Shown here piece after piece: positions 1 through 6,610 of a DNA stretch of 8,660 bases. The DNA comes from Calditrichaceae bacterium (GTDB lineage: Bacteria > Calditrichota > Calditrichia > Calditrichales > Calditrichaceae), in assembly GCA_030622395.1 (NCBI GenBank), contig JAUXGF010000089.1, forward strand, positions 1-8,660. Direction: 5' to 3'. The position numbers and the translations under genes were made by a program. Below the pieces are notes generated by a model. That model was not told the DNA's origin. It searched no databases and was given only the letters and a program-made list of their open reading frames with translations. Every line of letters starts with the position of its first letter. Within the stretch, counting starts at the first letter, position 1.

Positions 1-85
1 TAAATGACGCTTCCGGTTTAACCTGTGCTTCATCAACTCCTAATTGATCAACAATAATTTCTTTTACCTGTGCTTCGGTATCCAT
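1..85 (-). CDS. acpP: Acyl carrier protein, N-terminal part (cut by window edge)
   Basis: The first 28 residues are visible and the gene continues beyond base 1. The protein starts MDTEAQVKEIIVDQLGVDEA and continues QVKPEASF, which is the typical first helix and following loop of bacterial acyl carrier protein. The Ser that carries phosphopantetheine (DSL motif, normally near residue 36) lies outside the window. ACP is the small acidic cytosolic carrier that shuttles acyl chains between the Fab enzymes and donates them to acyltransferases such as PlsX. The ATG at 83-85 has a strong AGGAG Shine-Dalgarno 7 nt upstream. It follows fabG by 40 nt in the same direction, the usual fabG-acpP order, and is probably co-transcribed with it. 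The identity is secure from sequence and context, although only about a third of the gene is present. Confidence 0.93.
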   Translation of the reverse strand, partial: MDTEAQVKEIIVDQLGVDEAQVKPEASF

Positions 86-125
86 GTTTTTTCTCCTAAT
101 AATATTACTTGGTTCACTAAATTAA

Positions 126-866
126 TTACATTACCATGCCGCCGTTAACATTTATCACTGTTCCGGTAATATATGAAGCTGACGGCGAAATTAAAAAATT
201 AACAACTTCGGCGATATCGTCCGGTGTTCCGGCTCTTTTAAGAGGAATCTGTGTAAGATAATCTTCTTTTACTTTATCCGGAAGTTTTTCTGTCATTTCG
301 GTAAGTATAAACCCCGGCGCGATTGCGTTAACCGTAATATTTCTTCCTCCCAACTCCCGCGCCATAGATTTTGTTAAGGCTATAATTCCGGCTTTAGAGG
401 AAGCGTAATTAGCCTGCCCCGCGGTTCCTAAAATTCCGCTCACTGACGATATATTCACTATTCTGCCGAACCTTTTTTTCATCATCGCTTTTGCCGCGTA
501 CTGCGAGCAAAGAAATGTTCCTTTCAGATTAATATCAATAACCTGATCCCATTCTTCCTCAGACATTCTTATTGAAAGATTATCCCTGGTAATTCCCGCA
601 TTGTTTATTAAATACTCAACAGAGCCAAATTCTTCAAGCGTAGTTTTTATAAGTTTATCAACATCCCCGGCATTGGAAACGTCTGTTTTTATTGCCAGCG
701 CTTTTATATCGAAACTTTCTAATTCTTTGGCGGTTTTTTGAGCGTCTTCATACAAAATATCCGAAACAACAATATTTAACCTGCTTTTAGCAAGCCGCGC
801 AGCTATAGATTTTCCAATGCCCCGCGCCGCGCCTGTTACAATAGCCGTCTTTTCTTGTTTTGTCAT
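126..866 (-). CDS. fabG: 3-oxoacyl-[acyl-carrier-protein] reductase FabG
   Basis: NADPH-dependent reductase of type II fatty-acid synthesis, converting 3-oxoacyl-ACP to (R)-3-hydroxyacyl-ACP in the cytosol. The 246-residue protein is a classical short-chain dehydrogenase of normal length. It shows the TGAARGIG cofactor loop (residues 11-18), D63-V64, the NNAG motif (88-91), and the catalytic set N113, S141, Y154 and K158 (YASSK). PGFILTEMT (184-192) and the C-terminal GTVINVNGGMVM match FabG well. The start ATG overlaps the fabD stop in an ATGA junction (863-866), implying translational coupling, with AGGGG a few bases upstream inside fabD. SDR enzymes are promiscuous as a family, but the position between fabD and acpP makes the FabG role very likely. 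All key residues are present. Confidence 0.97.
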   Translation of the reverse strand: MTKQEKTAIVTGAARGIGKSIAARLAKSRLNIVVSDILYEDAQKTAKELESFDIKALAIKTDVSNAGDVDKLIKTTLEEFGSVEYLINNAGITRDNLSIRMSEEEWDQVIDINLKGTFLCSQYAAKAMMKKRFGRIVNISSVSGILGTAGQANYASSKAGIIALTKSMARELGGRNITVNAIAPGFILTEMTEKLPDKVKEDYLTQIPLKRAGTPDDIAEVVNFLISPSASYITGTVINVNGGMVM

Positions 867-1789
867 GCCGTTTCCCCTATGTTTTCAAGGTTTTGAATAG
901 TCCCGATTTCAATACATGGAACTGAGCGGTCTATGCGCTTCAGCAAACCTTTTAAAACCTTACCGGGTCCTATTTCATAGAATTTATCGTATCCGTCTTT
1001 AATCATATTTTCCATACTTTTCTGCCAGAGGACCGGTTTGCTTAATTGTTCATAAAGCATATCGCGAATTTGATTTTTATTTTGGATTGGATTTGCGCTT
1101 ACATTTGGATATAAAGGAACGTTAGCGTCTTTAAACGTGGTTTGTTCCAAAGCGTCTTTTAAACCTTCCTGAGCGCTTTCCATCAACGGGCTGTGGAAAG
1201 CTCCTGAAACGACTAATTCCACCGCTTTTATAGCGCCCATATCTTTTGCGGTTTCGATAGCTTTTCTTATAACGTCAACTTCGCCGGATATAGCGATCTG
1301 CCCCGGCGAGTTGAAATTAGCCGGTTGAATAATTCCGTCATCCTTTAAATTTTTGCATAATTCATAAATTTGTTCAGGCGTTAAACCAATCAACGCAGCC
1401 ATTGTCCCGGGTTTTTCTTTACCCGCCCGATACATTAATTCGCTTCTTATTTTAACTAAACGAAGTCCGTCCTCAAAGGATAATGAACCCGCCGCAACAA
1501 GGGCGCTGTATTCACCCAAACTGTGCCCAGCCGAGCCGTCGGGCAGAATATTCTTATCTTTTAATAATGTAAAAACAATAACGCTGTGTACAAAAATAGC
1601 CGGCTGAGTATTATAAGTTTGCTTTAATTCTTCTTCAGGACCTTCAAAACATATTTGTTTTAAATCCCTGTCCAATATTTCGTTAGCCAGATTAAAATAT
1701 TTCTTTGCCGCATCAAATTGTTCATACAAATCCTTCCCCATTCCAACAAATTGAGAAGCCTGACCCGGAAAGATAAAAGCTCTTTTCAT
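863..1789 (-). CDS. fabD: Malonyl-CoA:ACP transacylase FabD
   Basis: Transfers malonyl from malonyl-CoA to holo-ACP, supplying the extender unit for fatty-acid elongation. The 308 residues match the usual FabD length. It begins MKRAFIFPGQASQFVGMG, with the conserved FPGQ (Q10) at the oxyanion site. The nucleophile elbow GHSLGEY spans residues 88-94 with Ser90. R115 (IRSELM) is the malonyl-carboxylate-binding Arg, and H199 (GAFHSPLM) is the catalytic His. The C-terminal EIGPGKVLKGLLKRI is also typical. An AAAGGA sequence lies about 12 nt before the ATG, a rather long spacing. The stop overlaps the fabG start by 4 nt. Upstream there are 185 bp to fabH, containing an inverted-repeat element, so expression may depend on read-through from fabH or on a promoter in that gap. 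Confidence 0.97.
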   Translation of the reverse strand: MKRAFIFPGQASQFVGMGKDLYEQFDAAKKYFNLANEILDRDLKQICFEGPEEELKQTYNTQPAIFVHSVIVFTLLKDKNILPDGSAGHSLGEYSALVAAGSLSFEDGLRLVKIRSELMYRAGKEKPGTMAALIGLTPEQIYELCKNLKDDGIIQPANFNSPGQIAISGEVDVIRKAIETAKDMGAIKAVELVVSGAFHSPLMESAQEGLKDALEQTTFKDANVPLYPNVSANPIQNKNQIRDMLYEQLSKPVLWQKSMENMIKDGYDKFYEIGPGKVLKGLLKRIDRSVPCIEIGTIQNLENIGETA

Positions 1790-1830
1790 ATTCTATCGTT
1801 TTCCTTTAATCTGTCGTAGAGAAAATTTTT

Positions 1831-1940
1831 GCCACAAAGACGCAAAGACCCAAAGTTAATTAACATCTAAAAGATAAAATATTGTTTTTGCTCAGACACC
1901 GGTTAATTATTCTTCCTTTGTGCCTTAGTGTCTTTATGGC
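1831..1940. repeat. 110-bp inverted-repeat element between fabH and fabD
   Basis: Two 25-bp arms at 1831-1855 and 1916-1940 are inverted copies with 20 of 25 positions matching. The left arm begins GCCACAAAGACGCAAAGACC; the right arm reads the same pattern on the other strand. The 60-bp centre is AT-rich, has no reading frame, and contains the palindrome GTTAATTAAC (1855-1864). Arms of this style (rich in CAAAGAC / GTCTTTG) are familiar as dispersed intergenic repeats in several bacterial phyla. Whether this copy is mobile, or acts as an RNA hairpin within the fab transcript, cannot be told from one copy. It accounts for most of the only large gap inside the otherwise compact yceD-to-acpP cluster. 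Confidence 0.8.
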
Positions 1941-1974
1941 GATCCAATGTATAGAATTCAGATATATAATTATT

Positions 1975-2985
1975 CTATTTCTTTACCGGATTGTCCAATC
2001 CCCATTTAAGCAGCGCGCTTCCCCAGGTAAAGCCGCCTCCAAAGGTAGCAAGTACTACTAAGTCACCTTTATCAAGCTTTCCTTGTTGATATGCTTCGGA
2101 AAGGGCTAAGGGGATAGTTGCGGCTGTAGTGTTTCCGTATTTTTCTATATTGATCATTACTTGATCATAATTAATGCCAAGACGTTTAACGGCGCCGTCA
2201 ATAATCCGTAAATTTGCCTGATGAGGAATAAAAAGTTTTAAATCGTCTCCGGTATAATTATGTTTTTTTAGAATATCAACCGCTACTTCAGCCATTTTTT
2301 TCACGGCAAATTTAAATACTTGTTTGCCGTCTTGATAAATAAAATGCCAATCATTAGCCAGCGTTTCTCTGGAAGCCGGATTTAAACTGCCGCCCGCTTT
2401 CATCCTTAAAAACTCAGCGCCGCTGCCATCCACAAAGTGCAGGAAGTCTATTATACCAAGCTCGTCGTCTTCCGAGGGTTCCAGTAAAACCGCTCCTGCG
2501 GCATCGCCGAATAGTACGCATGTATTCCGATCGTGGTAATTAACAATGGAACTCATTTTATCTGATCCGATTACAACAACTTTTTTATGCGTCCCGGCTT
2601 TTATAAATTGTGCGCCGGTTGATAATGAAAATATAAACCCCGAGCAAGCCGCGGCAATATCAAAAGACCAGGCGTTTTTTGCGCCCGCTTTTTCTTGTAC
2701 CAAATTAGCTGTGCTGGGAAAAAACATGTCCGGCGTAACAGTGGCGACAATAATCAAATCAATTTCCATGGGATCAATATTTCGTTGTTTGCATAAATTT
2801 TTTACCGCTTCTGCAGCCATGTCCGATGTTGCTTTGCCTGGTTCTAAAATACGGCGTTCCTTAATTCCTGTGCGTGTACGAATCCATTCGTCAGTTGTAT
2901 CAACCATTTTTTCAAGATCAAAGTTTGTTAATACTTTATCAGGCACATAATGACTTACGGCGCTAATAACTACTTTTTTATTCAT
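1975..2985 (-). CDS. fabH: 3-oxoacyl-[acyl-carrier-protein] synthase III FabH
   Basis: Starts fatty-acid chains by condensing an acyl-CoA primer with malonyl-ACP. The 336 residues are slightly longer than the usual 310-330. Thiolase-fold motifs appear in order: TDEWIRTRTGI (31-41, CoA-binding Trp34), catalytic Cys114 in AAACSGF, FGDAAGAVLLEP (159-170), His255 in PHQANLRI, Asn285 in YGNTTAATIP, and the C-terminal FGGGFTWGSALLKW. The Cys-His-Asn triad is intact, so it should be active. The primer preference (acetyl versus branched chain) cannot be read from sequence by eye. The start codon lies inside the end of plsX, giving an 8-nt overlap, and the AGAGGA Shine-Dalgarno 8 nt before the ATG sits within plsX codons, so translation is probably coupled. 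This follows the common plsX-fabH-fabD order. Confidence 0.97.
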   Translation of the reverse strand: MNKKVVISAVSHYVPDKVLTNFDLEKMVDTTDEWIRTRTGIKERRILEPGKATSDMAAEAVKNLCKQRNIDPMEIDLIIVATVTPDMFFPSTANLVQEKAGAKNAWSFDIAAACSGFIFSLSTGAQFIKAGTHKKVVVIGSDKMSSIVNYHDRNTCVLFGDAAGAVLLEPSEDDELGIIDFLHFVDGSGAEFLRMKAGGSLNPASRETLANDWHFIYQDGKQVFKFAVKKMAEVAVDILKKHNYTGDDLKLFIPHQANLRIIDGAVKRLGINYDQVMINIEKYGNTTAATIPLALSEAYQQGKLDKGDLVVLATFGGGFTWGSALLKWGLDNPVKK

Positions 2986-3991
2986 TTATATTTTCCTCTA
3001 TATTTAGCTGTTCGTTAATTAATTTATTAACATTTTTTCTTTTCATATTTTTAGCTACTTTTAAAGCGTTTTTAATTGCCTTGGAAGATGAACTGCCATG
3101 ACAAATAATTGAAATGCCGTTTACGCCCAGTAACGGCACGCCGCCGTATTCTTCATAATCATAGCGGCGCTTCAGTTCGGAAAACGCCGGTTTAACTAAA
3201 AATGCGCCGATATTTGTAAATAAATTATTGCCGATATTTTTTTTGATTCCCTTTACCAGAACGCCCATAACGCTTTCAGCCATTTTGAGGAGTGTATTTC
3301 CTACAAATCCATCGCATACAATAATATCGGTCGTACCTTTCAGGATATCGCGTCCTTCAATATTTCCATAAAAATTAGGTAAATGTTTTTTCAAAAGCTG
3401 ATGCGCGGCAAGGGTAAGTTCATTTCCCTTTTTTTCTTCTTCCCCAATGCTTAGTAGTCCCACTTTTAAATCAGCCGCGCTAAAAACTTCGCTGACAAAA
3501 ATATTACCCATTAAGGCAAATTGCAAGAGATGAATTGGTTTAGAGTCAACATTTGCGCCGACGTCAATCATAAAAACCATTCCGCGCTCGCTGGGCAGGA
3601 AGGAACCAATAGCCGGACGCTTAACTCCTGGTATCCGTCCGAGAGTGATCAAACTTCCCGCCATTTGGGCGCCGGTATTTCCTGCGCTTACAAAAGCTTC
3701 GACTTCCGCCTGCTTGTATAAATTTAGTCCTGTAACCATGGAAGAATTTTTCTTTTTTTTGAACGCTTCCATGGGCGGTTCATTCATTGCTATATTTTCA
3801 GGAGCATGAACAATAATAAAACGTTCGCGATATTTAAGGGGGATATTTTCTAGTTGAAGTTTGATTAAATCACGATCACCGACCAGAACGATCCTGTCAT
3901 CATCATGAACTTCTTTTATATATAAATAAGCCCCTTCGACTGTTGCGCGGGGGCCGTGATCTCCTCCTAAAACATCTAATGCAATACGCAT
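2978..3991 (-). CDS. plsX: Phosphate acyltransferase PlsX
   Basis: Converts acyl-ACP plus phosphate to acyl-phosphate, the acyl donor for PlsY in phosphatidic acid synthesis. It is a peripheral membrane enzyme linking fatty-acid and phospholipid synthesis. The 337-residue length is normal. Family hallmarks are the N-terminal MRIALDVLGGDHGP (DxxGGDxxP, residues 6-14), AFVSAGNTGA, KRPAIGSFLP followed by MIDVGAN, GNIEGRDI, CDGFVGNTLLKM, and the late YGGVPLLGVNGISIICHGSS. A basic Lys/Arg-rich tail (KVAKNMKRKNVNKL) ends the protein. The start is supported by AGGGA 6 nt before the ATG. It follows rpmF by 23 nt and overlaps fabH by 8 nt, as in the widespread rpmF-plsX-fabH operon. Confidence 0.97.
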   Translation of the reverse strand: MRIALDVLGGDHGPRATVEGAYLYIKEVHDDDRIVLVGDRDLIKLQLENIPLKYRERFIIVHAPENIAMNEPPMEAFKKKKNSSMVTGLNLYKQAEVEAFVSAGNTGAQMAGSLITLGRIPGVKRPAIGSFLPSERGMVFMIDVGANVDSKPIHLLQFALMGNIFVSEVFSAADLKVGLLSIGEEEKKGNELTLAAHQLLKKHLPNFYGNIEGRDILKGTTDIIVCDGFVGNTLLKMAESVMGVLVKGIKKNIGNNLFTNIGAFLVKPAFSELKRRYDYEEYGGVPLLGVNGISIICHGSSSSKAIKNALKVAKNMKRKNVNKLINEQLNIEENINE

Positions 3992-4014
3992 TAATATTCC
4001 CTGTTATGATTAAA

Positions 4015-4203
4015 CTATGCATTTTTTGGAATAAATATATTTCTGCCCTGATAGTAACCGCAGTTTGGGCAAGCGCGATGCGGTAATTTCTTTTCGCCGC
4101 AATGATCGCATGTAATTACTGAAGCAGGTTTTAAACTCTGAAACCAAATTGCACGACGTTTATCTCTTTTTGAACGTGATATTTTCCGTTTTGGGTTAGC
4201 CAT
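4015..4203 (-). CDS. rpmF: 50S ribosomal protein L32
   Basis: Small basic protein of the large ribosomal subunit, 62 residues. The N-terminus MANPKRKISRSKRDKRRA is diagnostic of L32. The centre carries a zinc ribbon with C32-x2-C35 and C45-x2-C48 (TCDHCGEKKLPHRACPNCGY), so this is the zinc-binding (C+) form rather than the cysteine-free paralogue some bacteria use under zinc limitation. A strong AGGAG Shine-Dalgarno lies 6 nt upstream and overlaps the TAG stop of yceD, with 9 nt between the two reading frames, so translation is likely coupled. The yceD-rpmF-plsX arrangement is one of the most conserved gene strings in bacteria and ties ribosome supply to lipid synthesis. Confidence 0.97.
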   Translation of the reverse strand: MANPKRKISRSKRDKRRAIWFQSLKPASVITCDHCGEKKLPHRACPNCGYYQGRNIFIPKNA

Positions 4204-4212
4204 TTTATTCTC

Positions 4213-4707
4213 CTATTTAATTAGTTTTCGCAGTTGATCCCATTTTGGATCGGTAGATTCTTTTGAGCATCTGCATTCTTCTGTATTCAAATTCGCCCCG
4301 CAGTTCGGACAAATTCCTTTACAATCTTTTTTACAAATCATTTTTAGCGGATGATTTAGTAAAACCATTTCCGATAAAACAGGCGTTATGTCAATTTCCG
4401 TTGCATTTCCAGGTAATTGTATAATATCCTCAGTCGCTTCCAATTTTCCGCTGCCTACTTGAAAAATCATCTGCTGCGCAGCCTGAAAACTATAATTAAA
4501 TTGTGTCAGACACATATCGCAAATATAAAGAGCGGTGGTATTTATATTAACATTAATTCGGTAATCTTTCCCGAACTTATCTACCAGCGCATGCAGCGCA
4601 ATTTTATTTGGATAATATTGTTTTATTTCCTTATTGATAAAGACCGGTTCAATTTCCTCATCAATTTCAATCAGCCCGTTTTCTAAATTTTGAATATTTA
4701 TTTTCAT
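4213..4707 (-). CDS. yceD: YceD/DUF177 family protein (rRNA-accumulation protein)
   Basis: A 164-residue DUF177 protein. Family members are implicated in 23S rRNA accumulation or large-subunit assembly; the exact biochemistry is not established. Visible features are CDMC (63-66), followed by an acidic linker, ending IDITPVLSEMVLLNHPLKMIC, then a cysteine cluster C125, C129, C133, C136, C145 and C147 (KDCKGICPNCGANL), and DPKWDQLRKL near the end, which matches the DPRWxxL tail typical of the family. The cysteines suggest zinc binding. The ATG at 4705-4707 has no convincing Shine-Dalgarno, and no other in-frame start lies nearby. The AT-rich sequence just upstream could instead place a promoter almost at the start codon. 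It heads the rpmF-plsX-fab cluster. Confidence 0.92.
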   Translation of the reverse strand: MKINIQNLENGLIEIDEEIEPVFINKEIKQYYPNKIALHALVDKFGKDYRINVNINTTALYICDMCLTQFNYSFQAAQQMIFQVGSGKLEATEDIIQLPGNATEIDITPVLSEMVLLNHPLKMICKKDCKGICPNCGANLNTEECRCSKESTDPKWDQLRKLIK

Positions 4708-4719
4708 AATGAAACGGTT

Positions 4720-4748
4720 AATTTAAAAAAAGAACTTTACAATTTCAA
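4720..4748 (-). promoter_or_regulatory. Candidate sigma70-type promoter for the yceD-rpmF-fab cluster
   Basis: Reading the minus strand, TTGAAA (4748-4743) is separated by exactly 17 nt from TAAATT (4725-4720). That is 5/6 and 4/6 matches to the TTGACA/TATAAT consensus. It would start transcription only about 6 nt before the yceD ATG, giving a nearly leaderless mRNA, which fits the absence of a Shine-Dalgarno there. The surroundings are very AT-rich, so a chance match is quite possible, and the consensus in this organism is unknown. Confidence 0.3.
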
Positions 4749-4825
4749 TATAATTAATTTTGATTAAGTAAAAACCTAAGATATTGGCAGGGAGTTTTTG
4801 TGGGTGTATATTTTAAATAACACAA

Positions 4826-4934
4826 ACCTACCCTTTATCCGCCTAAGGCGAGCATTGCTGATTTCCCTTTTGATCCATATAAGTTCCTTTCACAAAGTGA
4901 ACACAGCTTGGCGGAAGGAGAGCAATGGGTAGGT
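4826..4934 (-). repeat. 109-bp nested inverted-repeat element downstream of ackA
   Basis: Outer arms ACCTACCC (4826-4833) and GGGTAGGT (4927-4934) are perfect inverted copies. Inside them TCCGCC (4838-4843) pairs with GGCGGA (4910-4915), and a tight hairpin TTCAC-AAA-GTGAA sits at 4889-4901. CATTGCT (4853-4859) and AGCAATG (4921-4927) can pair alternatively. A near-palindrome CGCCTAAGGCG (4840-4850) shares a 12-base core with the repeat at 6444-6456. The element occupies the middle of the 288-bp gap between ackA and yceD. The rest of that gap is AT-rich, with no clear terminator. The nested pairing suggests a small dispersed repeat that could fold as RNA. Its family is unknown to me. Confidence 0.65.
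4843..4878 (-). other. 11-codon reading frame with Shine-Dalgarno inside the 4826-4934 element
   Basis: On the minus strand AAAGGA (4890-4885) is followed 6 nt later by ATG (4878-4876) and a short frame encoding MDQKGNQQCSP, which stops at TAG (4845-4843) inside the CGCCTTAGGCG near-palindrome. The Shine-Dalgarno abuts the right side of the TTCAC-TTT-GTGAA hairpin. Spacing and start codon are good, but 11 codons is too short to judge from coding statistics. It may be a leader-like peptide carried by the repeat or plain coincidence. Confidence 0.25.
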
Positions 4935-4995
4935 CAAAGCCCTTTACAATATTTCACCCATGAGTGAGGTATTATCCGATTAATTGATACTTTGG

Positions 4996-6225
4996 TTAAA
5001 TATGGAAACCTGATTTATTTTTCTTTGGCTGTGTTTGAACAATACGCATTGTATCCATAGCAATAACCAATTCTTCATTAGTTGGTATAACAAAACACTT
5101 CACCTTAGAATTTTTACTTTGAATTGAGCGCTCTTCTTTAGAACGAATATTATTTTTTTCTTGATCAAGTTCCATCCCGATAAATTCTAATCCGGCAAGC
5201 GCATTTTTACGCACTAACGAAGAATTTTCACCAATGCCGCCGGTAAAAACGATAATATCCACACCTCCCATAGCCGCCGCATAGGAGCCAATATATTTTT
5301 TTAAACGATATGTAAAAATATCATGCGCCAATTTAGCGCGGTCGCTGGATTCGTATTCCTCTTCAATCTCGCGCATATCGCTGCTAATGCCGCTTACTCC
5401 CTGTATGCCGCTGTGTTTATTAAGCATAGTGGTGGCCTCGTTAGGGGTTAAATCTTCTTTGTGCATAATCTGCAGAATGATAGCCGGATCCATATCGCCG
5501 CTTCTTGTACCCATTAATAATCCTTCTAAGGGAGTGAAGCCCATAGATGTATCAATAGACTCGCCATATTTTATAGCAGCAGCAGAAGAGCCGTTGCCCA
5601 AGTGACAGGTGATTATCTTTAATTTGTCTTTAGGTCTGCCATCCAATACAACTGCCCTGTCAGAAACAAAACGATGTGAAGTTCCATGAAATCCGTAGCG
5701 TCTTATGCCATGCCGTTTATACAATACATACGGTAAGCCGTATAAATAAGCGTATTTGGGCATAGTTTGATGAAAAGCCGTATCAAAAACTCCAACCTGC
5801 GGTACATTCGGCAATAATTGCTGAGCCGCATTAATACCTTTTAAATTGGGTGGATTATGCAAGGGCGCATAATCAATACAACGGCGTATTTCACTCATTA
5901 CTTTTTCATCTATCAGCACGGAATCACTAAACGCTTCGCCTCCGTGAACAACTCTGTGTCCTACCGCGTCAATTTCTTTTTTATTTTTTATAACGCCATG
6001 ATTTTTACTTAATAATATGCTTAATACATATTCAATCGCCATTTTATGGTCCAGTATTTCGCCGGAAAGACGCACCTCGTCCCGGCCGGTTGGTTTATGC
6101 GTTAAAATAGCGCCCGACATCCCTATACGTTCAACAATTCCTTTTGCCAAAGCTTGTTTTATTTCCGGATTAATCACTTGATATTTTACAGACGAACTGC
6201 CTGTATTTAAAACCAGTACTATCAT
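4996..6225 (-). CDS. ackA: Acetate kinase
   Basis: Interconverts acetyl-phosphate + ADP and acetate + ATP in the cytosol, the ATP-yielding step of acetate production. From the chosen ATG the protein has 409 residues, normal for the family. It begins MIVLVLNTGSSSVKYQV (N7, S10, S12, K14). Residues equivalent to the Methanosarcina enzyme's active site fall at the same numbers: R91 (GHRVVHGG), H123, D148 (FDTAFH), H180 (GFHGTSH), R241 (GTRSGDMDP) and E384 in PTNEEL. The phosphate/adenosine loops HLGNGSS and FTGGIGENS are intact. The frame is open for 28 more codons upstream, but those codons are atypical and run into repeat DNA, while AAGGA lies 8 nt before this ATG. No phosphotransacetylase gene is visible. 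The yceD-rpmF-plsX block follows 288 bp downstream, as in many Firmicutes. Confidence 0.97.
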   Translation of the reverse strand: MIVLVLNTGSSSVKYQVINPEIKQALAKGIVERIGMSGAILTHKPTGRDEVRLSGEILDHKMAIEYVLSILLSKNHGVIKNKKEIDAVGHRVVHGGEAFSDSVLIDEKVMSEIRRCIDYAPLHNPPNLKGINAAQQLLPNVPQVGVFDTAFHQTMPKYAYLYGLPYVLYKRHGIRRYGFHGTSHRFVSDRAVVLDGRPKDKLKIITCHLGNGSSAAAIKYGESIDTSMGFTPLEGLLMGTRSGDMDPAIILQIMHKEDLTPNEATTMLNKHSGIQGVSGISSDMREIEEEYESSDRAKLAHDIFTYRLKKYIGSYAAAMGGVDIIVFTGGIGENSSLVRKNALAGLEFIGMELDQEKNNIRSKEERSIQSKNSKVKCFVIPTNEELVIAMDTMRIVQTQPKKNKSGFHI

Positions 6226-6233
6226 TTCATTTA

Positions 6234-6238
6234 TCCTT
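6234..6238 (-). promoter_or_regulatory. Ribosome-binding site that fixes the ackA start
   Basis: AAGGA on the minus strand ends 8 nt before the ATG at 6225-6223. It supports starting acetate kinase at MIVLVLNTG rather than at the upstream in-frame ATG at 6309, which lies at the tip of the inverted repeat. Confidence 0.75.
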
Positions 6239-6304
6239 GGTTTAAATATGTTTTTTATATATAGAAGCGAGTAATTAGTCCCTGAGCTAAAAATAGCCAG
6301 GACT

Positions 6305-6585
6305 GTCATTTCGAATCCCGATTTATCGGGTGAGAAATCTTACAACCCTTAGGATTATCGAAGTTACAGATTTCTCTCTTCGGTCGAAATGACAAAAATG
6401 GACTTTTTCCCCTCGTATCAGAATTAAGCAAAGCGGCCTGCCCCCGCCTTAGGCGGACGGTCTCTGATACGTGACGACATTGCCCGAAATGCTTAACTCT
6501 GATACAAGAAAAGTTAAAGATTTCTCTACCGATCGCGTCGGTTAGCGGATGCACCCGCTGGCGTATAAATCGGGATCGAAATGAC
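6305..6585. repeat. 281-bp MITE-like compound inverted-repeat element
   Basis: The ends at 6305-6326 and 6565-6585 are inverted copies identical except for one extra A in the left arm; both carry GTCATTTCGA followed by TCCCGATTTAT. Inside, a second end-like copy TCGAAATGAC (6384-6393) and a direct repeat AAGTTAMAGATTTCTCT (6361-6377 and 6511-6527, one difference) show a duplicated or composite structure. A nested inverted repeat GTATCAGAATTAAGCA (6415-6430) / TGCTTAACTCTGATAC (6490-6505) matches at 15 of 16 positions and encloses CCGCCTTAGGCGG (6444-6456). No transposase and no clear target-site duplication are visible. It sits wholly between genes. A non-autonomous mobile or dispersed palindromic element is the best description. 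Confidence 0.8.
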
Positions 6586-6610
6586 AAAAAGAAGTATTTT
6601 CGTTCAGGCG

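Larger units (their letters stand above)
6226..6610. other. 385-bp gene-free gap between the 3-hydroxyacyl-CoA dehydrogenase gene and ackA
   Basis: Bases 6305-6585 are taken up by the compound inverted-repeat element described separately. The remaining 79 bp before ackA are AT-rich, with a TATATATAAAA tract on the minus strand about 25-40 nt upstream of the Shine-Dalgarno that could serve as part of a promoter. I see no matching -35 sequence. A 93-codon open frame crosses the repeat but is not a credible gene. Confidence 0.7.

Noticed and set aside
1790..1974. FapR/FabT-type operator in the fabH-fabD gap
   Set aside because: The visible symmetry is explained by the 110-bp inverted-repeat element, and I see no sequence I could honestly match to a known fatty-acid regulator site.
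2546..2950. 134-codon plus-strand open frame opposite fabH
   Set aside because: It is antisense to a fully intact fabH with all catalytic residues and has no domain-like sequence. The shorter plus-strand frames at 3521-3721, 4417-4686 and 5387-5605 are shadows of plsX, yceD and ackA in the same way.
4213..4707. YceD cysteine cluster as a novel zinc protein
   Set aside because: The CxxC and KDCKGICPNCGANL cysteines are common in DUF177 proteins outside enterobacteria, so this is ordinary family variation.
6226..6309. 28-codon N-terminal extension of acetate kinase
   Set aside because: Acetate kinases begin at the MxVLVLNxGSSS strand; the internal ATG at 6225 has a good Shine-Dalgarno and gives active-site numbering equal to the characterised enzyme. 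The extension starts at the tip of a repeat.
6306..6587. 93-codon minus-strand open frame
   Set aside because: It lies entirely within the 281-bp inverted-repeat element, its composition follows the repeat units, it has no recognisable domain and no Shine-Dalgarno. It is open by chance.
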